Assembly (NCBI RefSeq): GCF_007846095.1
Contig: NZ_VOEI01000001.1
Coordinates: 868,001-932,000 of the forward strand
Length of the DNA: 64,000 bases
Reading direction: 5' to 3'
From: Mucilaginibacter achroorhodeus
Lineage (GTDB): Bacteria > Bacteroidota > Bacteroidia > Sphingobacteriales > Sphingobacteriaceae
The position numbers and the translations under genes are program-made. The notes under the pieces were generated by a model that had not been told where the DNA came from, searched no databases, and saw nothing but the letters and a program-made list of their open reading frames with translations. Positions 59,966 through 64,000 of this stretch are shown piece after piece (the stretch's first letter is position 1; every line of letters begins with the position of its first letter).

Positions 59966-60544
59966 TTAGAACTGTACCTTAGGCGCTTTATCTGATCCTG
60001 CCTCGGCCTGGAAATACCCTTTTGCAGGGAAACCAAATATACCTGCCATTATGTTGGTAGGGAACGCACGTACTTTGCTGTTGTATGCTTGCACAGCATC
60101 ATTAAAATCCCGGCGGGCAACAGAGATACGGTTTTCCGTTCCTTCTAATTGTACCTGTAAATTCCTGAAAGCCTCGTTAGCTTTTAAGTTGGGATAGTTT
60201 TCTGATGCTACTAATAACCGGCCCAAAGCAGTACTTAATTGGCCTTGTGCTTGTTGATATTGCTGTATAGCTTCAGGAGTAAGCTTTGTTGGGTCTACCT
60301 GTATTGAGGTTGCTTTTGCACGGGCCTCAGTAACAGCTGTAATGGTACTTTTCTCAAAATTAGCTTCGCCTTTTACAGTTGATACCAGGTTAGGGATAAG
60401 GTCGCTGCGGCGTTGGTACTGTGTTTCTACCTGCCCCCATTTGCCTTTAACTTCCTCGTCGCTTTTTACCATACCGTTATAGCTGCAACCGCCTATCATG
60501 GCAATTACTACCAAAATTACGATGGCAATGATCCAGTTTTTCAT
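59966..60544 (-). CDS. LemA family protein
   Basis: The 192-residue protein has an N-terminal hydrophobic helix, then the LemA core: YNGMVKSDEEVKGKWGQVETQYQRRSDLIPNLV, EARAKATSIQVD, FRNLQVQLEGTENRISVARRDFNDAVQAYNSKVRAFP. The hydrophobic segment ends IGGCSYNG, so Cys20 might be lipidated rather than acting as a plain membrane anchor; in most LemA proteins this site is different. It leads the lemA-TPM-TPM operon. The function is unknown. Confidence 0.9.
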   Translation of the reverse strand: MKNWIIAIVILVVIAMIGGCSYNGMVKSDEEVKGKWGQVETQYQRRSDLIPNLVSTVKGEANFEKSTITAVTEARAKATSIQVDPTKLTPEAIQQYQQAQGQLSTALGRLLVASENYPNLKANEAFRNLQVQLEGTENRISVARRDFNDAVQAYNSKVRAFPTNIMAGIFGFPAKGYFQAEAGSDKAPKVQF

Positions 60545-60693
60545 GTTGTGTGTGTTTTAGTTTTGGGTATTATGTGTTTTTCAATTTAGATACAAATCGC
60601 ATACCGATGTTACATTCTGTAACATTTACGCCATAATGGCAATAATTGGCTGTTTAAATTTAATTAAATAATCAATTACCAACCTATCGATTT

Positions 60694-60701
60694 TATATTT
60701 G
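60694..60701 (+). promoter_or_regulatory. -7 promoter element of the GH92 gene
   Basis: TATATTTG is a perfect TAnnTTTG match 41 bases before the ATG at 60743. Confidence 0.55.
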
Positions 60702-60742
60702 CTCTTTCTATTGAACTGTTTTAACGACATACCAAACAATAA

Positions 60743-63031
60743 ATGAGAAAATTATTTGGCGCTCTGCTACTTTGCTGGGGCATGCAGGCCTCTGCCCAAA
60801 AAGCACACGAAAACCTGGTACAATATGTAAAGCCTATTATCGGCACCCAACGCATGGGCCATACCTATCCCGGTGCTACAGTTCCTTTCGGGATGGTGCA
60901 ACTAAGCCCTGAGACAGATACTGCAAGTTATGACCTAAACGGCAAGTACAACCCCAAGGTTTACGAATATTGCGCAGGATATCAGTATGAAGATAAAACC
61001 ATTGTAGGCTTTAGCCATACACATTTTAGCGGTACAGGCCACTCTGATCTTGGCGATTTCCTGATCATGCCTACAACAGGTGAGCTAAAACTAAATCCCG
61101 GCCTGGCCGATAAACCGGGCAGCGGTTACCGTTCGGCTTTTTCACATGCCAACGAGGTTAGTGCAGCTAACTACTACAAAGTAAAGTTGGATGCATCAAA
61201 TATTACGGCTGAAATGACCACCAGCACGCGCGTAGGCTTTCATCAATATACTTTCCCTAAATCTGACAAAGCGCATATCATACTTGATCTGATGGCGGGT
61301 ATCTACAACTATCCCGGCAAAAACGTATGGACTTACGTCAGACTGATAAACGATAGCACCGTAATTGGTTACCGGTCAACAAATGGCTGGGCACGTACCC
61401 GCAACCTGTACTTTGCCATGAAGTTCTCTAAACCGTTCATCCAGCATGGTTTTAAAAAATATGACCAGCGAGAAGTTTACGGTGGTTTCTGGGGCAAATT
61501 TAACCAAAGCAAAAATTTCCCGGAGATAGCCGGCAAGCAGATCCGTGCCTACTTCGATTTTAAAACCGAAGAAGGTGAGAAGATCAAGATCAAATTTGCC
61601 TTATCACCGGTTAGCATGGACGGTGCGTTGGCTAACATGCAGGCTGAGATACCCGGTTGGGATTTTGATAAAGTAAAGAACGACGGACAGGCACAGTGGG
61701 AGAAAGAGCTGGAGAAGATAACCATTACCGGTAATACAGAGAAGAAGCAAAACTTCTACACTTCTATGTACCACACCATGATCAACCCCACCGTTTACAT
61801 GGATGTGGATGGCCAGTACAAAGGGCTCGATCAAAATGTGCACAAAGCTGACGGCTTTACCAACTATACCACATTCTCCTTGTGGGATACCTACCGCGCT
61901 TTACACCCGCTGTTTAACATTATACAGCCACAACGCAATGCAGATATGGTTAGATCTATGCTGGTGCACTTTGACCAAAGTCCGGAAGGCATGCTTCCGG
62001 TTTGGAGTAACTCTGCTAACGAAAACTGGTGTATGAGCGGTTATCATAGCGTGGCCGTATTGGCGGATGCTGTGGTAAAGGGTAATGCTCCGTTTGATGC
62101 CAACAAAGCTTTAGAGGCTTGCGTAACTACCGCCCGCAAACGCAGTTACGAGGGCATTGGTGAATACATAGATAAAGGTTATGTACCCGATGAAAGAAGC
62201 GGCACATCGGTATCAAACACGCTGGAATATGCTTATGATGATTGGGCTATCGCGCAAATGGCCAAGAAATTAGGCAAGACCGATATTTATAATGAGTTCA
62301 TCAAACGTTCAGAAAATTACAAGAATGTTTACGACCCAACCGTTGGTTTCATGCGTCCTAAAAAGGCCGACGGTACCTTCCGGGCTAAGTTTGACCCGTT
62401 GAGTACCATAAACGAGGGTTTCATAGAGGGTAACTCATGGAACTACACCTTATTTGCTCCGCAAGATCCGAAGGGGTTGATCAAACTGATGGGTGGCAAC
62501 CAACGCTTTGTGCGCTACCTGGATTCGTTATTTACCATGAACCTGCCGGATAAATACTTTGCAGAAACAGAAGACATTACCCGCGACGGTATCATCGGTA
62601 ACTATGTGCATGGCAACGAACCATCACACCATGTTGCATACTTCTATAACTGGACGGATAAACCATGGAAAACCCAGGAGCGTATCCGAATGATATTACC
62701 ACGCATGTACAAACCAACTCCGGATGGTTTGGGTGGTAACGATGATACCGGCCAAATGAGCGCATGGTACATTTTCAGCTCTATCGGTTTCTACCCAATG
62801 GCACCGGGTTCTGTTGATTATGCTATCGGCAGCCCATCGGTAAACAGTGCGGTGGTGCAGGTCGGCAACGGCAAAACCTTCAATATCACGGTTAAAAACC
62901 AGGGTGATAAAAATGTTTATGTACAAAAGATAACCCTCAACGGTAAACCGCTCAACGGTCTAAACATTACCCACGACCAGATAATGGCTGGCGGTGATAT
63001 GGTGTTTTATATGAGCAATAAACACAAGTAG
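60743..63031 (+). CDS. GH92 family alpha-mannosidase
   Basis: The 762-residue exported enzyme has a signal peptide (ending ASAQK) and typical GH92 motifs: YVKPIIGTQRMGHTYPGATVPFGMVQLSPET, GFSHTHFSGTGHSDLGDFL, the calcium- and catalytic-region segments FSLWDTYRALHPL, EGNSWNYTLFAPQD, and GGNDDTGQMSAWYIFSSIGFYP with the catalytic acidic residue. GH92 enzymes remove alpha-1,2/1,3-linked mannose, typically from N-glycan or yeast mannan. No SusC/SusD pair is in the window, so it is not in a complete polysaccharide-utilisation locus here. Confidence 0.93.
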   Translation: MRKLFGALLLCWGMQASAQKAHENLVQYVKPIIGTQRMGHTYPGATVPFGMVQLSPETDTASYDLNGKYNPKVYEYCAGYQYEDKTIVGFSHTHFSGTGHSDLGDFLIMPTTGELKLNPGLADKPGSGYRSAFSHANEVSAANYYKVKLDASNITAEMTTSTRVGFHQYTFPKSDKAHIILDLMAGIYNYPGKNVWTYVRLINDSTVIGYRSTNGWARTRNLYFAMKFSKPFIQHGFKKYDQREVYGGFWGKFNQSKNFPEIAGKQIRAYFDFKTEEGEKIKIKFALSPVSMDGALANMQAEIPGWDFDKVKNDGQAQWEKELEKITITGNTEKKQNFYTSMYHTMINPTVYMDVDGQYKGLDQNVHKADGFTNYTTFSLWDTYRALHPLFNIIQPQRNADMVRSMLVHFDQSPEGMLPVWSNSANENWCMSGYHSVAVLADAVVKGNAPFDANKALEACVTTARKRSYEGIGEYIDKGYVPDERSGTSVSNTLEYAYDDWAIAQMAKKLGKTDIYNEFIKRSENYKNVYDPTVGFMRPKKADGTFRAKFDPLSTINEGFIEGNSWNYTLFAPQDPKGLIKLMGGNQRFVRYLDSLFTMNLPDKYFAETEDITRDGIIGNYVHGNEPSHHVAYFYNWTDKPWKTQERIRMILPRMYKPTPDGLGGNDDTGQMSAWYIFSSIGFYPMAPGSVDYAIGSPSVNSAVVQVGNGKTFNITVKNQGDKNVYVQKITLNGKPLNGLNITHDQIMAGGDMVFYMSNKHK

Positions 63032-63067
63032 AGATCAGTGTCCCAACGGCTATCGGGAAGAGATCAC

Positions 63068-63099
63068 GTGTTCGATGGAGATCTATAAATATCGAACAC
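63068..63099. repeat. Perfect 9-base inverted repeat GTGTTCGAT/ATCGAACAC
   Basis: GTGTTCGAT (63068-63076) pairs exactly with ATCGAACAC (63091-63099) around a 14-base loop, followed by TTTCGAA. It lies in the gap before the terminator and resembles the word palindromes elsewhere. Confidence 0.55.
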
Positions 63100-63131
63100 T
63101 GAATTTCGAATAGAAAATATCAAAACGATAA

Positions 63132-63172
63132 TAAAAAAGGTGGGCAATAATTATTGCTCACCTTTTTTATTA
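63132..63172. terminator. Terminator after the GH92 gene
   Basis: AAAAAAGGTGGGCAATA pairs with TATTGCTCACCTTTTTT across a short loop, with T-rich tail on the plus strand and A-rich flank on the other. It can also serve the convergent sigma gene. Confidence 0.85.
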
Positions 63173-63183
63173 AGATATGTTCA

Positions 63184-63224
63184 TCTCCCTCTCTTTCGGA
63201 GAGGGCCCGGGGAGAGAGGCTTCT
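63184..63224. repeat. CCTCTCC/GGAGAGG element, second copy
   Basis: TCTCCCTCTCTTTCGGAGAG followed by GGCCCGGGGAGAGAGGCTTCT is the reverse complement, with small differences, of the left half of the element at 55021-55112. It touches the end of the sigma factor gene at 63224. Confidence 0.65.
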
Positions 63225-63793
63225 TATCCTGCCAAACAGTGACGTTCTCTAAGGGATAGTTTCAATAGTTTTTCTTTAAGAATAGTGCGTGCACGGTAAA
63301 GCGTGGTGCGTGATAAAAGCTCTGTCATGCCCAGTTTGCTGCCAATCTCCTGGTGAGAGTAACCTTCGATGGCGTATAGGTTAAATACAGAACGATAAGT
63401 ATCCGGCAGCTCCTGTACCATGTTCATCAGCTCGTTGGTTTCCAGGTTATTGCCATTATCGCTGACACTAACAGGTATGTTTTGCTCTGCAAAATCATCA
63501 ACCAGCATAACGCTTTTGGCTTTACGATAACGAGAGATTGCACTGTGCACCATGATGCGGCGGATCCAGCCTTCTAAACTACCTTCGCCACGGTAATTAC
63601 CCATGTTTTTAAACATCTTGATAAAGCCTTCTTGTAAGATATCCTGCGCTTCGTCTTTATCTTGTGCATAACGCATACAAACGGCAAGCATTCGGGGTGC
63701 TAATAACTTGTAAAGCATTTCTTGTTGCTTACGATCGTTGCTTAGGCATCCTTCCCAAAGTGTTTGCAAGCGGTTGTCAACTGAAGTTGTCAT
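63224..63793 (-). CDS. RNA polymerase sigma-70 family (ECF) factor
   Basis: The 189-residue sigma factor has region 2 (LLAPRMLAVCMRYAQDKDEAQDILQEGFIKMFKNMGNYRGEGSLEGWIRRIM) and region 4 (SVFNLYAIEGYSHQEIGSKLGMTELLSRTTLYRARTILKEKL). The frame extends to GTG 63817, but ATG 63793 (MTTSVDNRLQ) is the likelier start. No anti-sigma factor is seen in the window; the next gene upstream is beyond the end. A 7-base inverted repeat abuts the ATG. Confidence 0.9.
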   Translation of the reverse strand: MTTSVDNRLQTLWEGCLSNDRKQQEMLYKLLAPRMLAVCMRYAQDKDEAQDILQEGFIKMFKNMGNYRGEGSLEGWIRRIMVHSAISRYRKAKSVMLVDDFAEQNIPVSVSDNGNNLETNELMNMVQELPDTYRSVFNLYAIEGYSHQEIGSKLGMTELLSRTTLYRARTILKEKLLKLSLRERHCLAG

Positions 63794-63818
63794 GGTGGTA
63801 ATGTTTATTGATACCACC
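63794..63818 (-). promoter_or_regulatory. Inverted repeat touching the sigma factor start
   Basis: GGTGGTA (63794-63800) and TACCACC (63812-63818) are exact reverse complements around 11 bases, and the first arm abuts the ATG at 63793. As RNA, the stem would enclose the ribosome-binding area. The remaining sequence to 64000 is AT-rich; I see no gene there. Confidence 0.4.
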
Positions 63819-64000
63819 TATGCCAAAACTCAACCGATTTTACAATTAACTGATAATCATAGTTTTATAAATTCAATTGATTATAAAACCGTTCGTTATC
63901 GAACAGTTGTCGTACGGTTGTAGCACTCAAATACGAGTTAATGATTTTATAAAAGGCACCCTAATTCAACAATCAGGCATATCTCGCGAAATAGCCGAAT

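Noticed and set aside
63818-64000. Small frame 63738-63923 at the window end
   Set aside because: It overlaps the sigma gene on the other strand and has no domain; the remaining sequence is AT-rich and gives no gene call.

Overview
The window is a piece of a Bacteroidota chromosome, most likely from the family Sphingobacteriaceae (Mucilaginibacter/Pedobacter-like). Supporting evidence: a GldD gliding lipoprotein, DUF2911 and DUF6249 proteins, GH92/GH3/GH42 glycosidases, an alpha-beta fused 2-oxoacid dehydrogenase E1, and many TAnnTTTG promoter -7 elements of the Bacteroidota type. Most of it is ordinary, densely packed core genome. I see no rRNA, tRNA, CRISPR array, insertion sequence or prophage.

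Layout. 1-7.2 kb: a symporter tail, a CDF metal transporter, a DUF2911 protein, an ECF sigma/anti-sigma-like pair facing a DUF6249 membrane protein, a DinB/histidine-kinase pair and a glycosyltransferase. 7.3-13.8 kb: methyltransferase, aroE, gldD, an MBL hydrolase, a LolC/E-type permease, rbfA, an M23 peptidase and a pyruvate dehydrogenase E1 beta gene. 14.1-19.8 kb: a lipid-synthesis run yceD-rpmF-plsX-fabH-accB-accC followed by tatC. 20-27.8 kb: rpiB, an M28 peptidase, a LutB-like Fe-S protein, a DHFR-like protein, a DUF4198 protein, the fused E1 and a DUF1835 protein. 28.2-37.6 kb: a pentose-phosphate cluster on one strand (ROK glucokinase-like, tkt, rpiA, tal, HAD, gnd, zwf, pgl), which covers the oxidative branch and all of the non-oxidative branch except rpe. 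37.66-39.46 kb: an AT-rich two-gene insert with its own promoter, encoding a ParA-type ATPase and a stand-alone RelA/SpoT nucleotidyltransferase. 39.5-63.8 kb: a UvrD/RecB-like helicase-nuclease, an FAD oxidoreductase, a carboxylesterase, GH3, heme oxygenase facing a bacteriophytochrome kinase, GH42, CBS, PdeM, MazG-like, DUF4349, thioredoxin-fold, NUDIX, two TPM proteins with LemA, GH92 and a second ECF sigma factor.

The best candidates for something undescribed are these. (1) The ParA-RelA/SpoT pair, a plausible acquired toxin, alarmone or defence module. (2) A shared promoter signature (TGTAACCTG, 15 bases, GTCA) in front of both the ECF sigma gene and the divergent DUF6249 gene, which predicts the sigma factor's regulon; a 19-base palindrome follows the second copy. 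(3) Large imperfect palindromes, each built from its own short word, that fill gaps between co-oriented genes and often end within a few bases of the next start codon. (4) Several genes with a -7 element about 4 bases before the ATG, implying leaderless transcripts. (5) Four convergent gene pairs whose stop codons interlock by 4 bases.

Start codons were moved inward from the longest reading frame where an internal ATG fits the family length or a promoter better; this is stated gene by gene.
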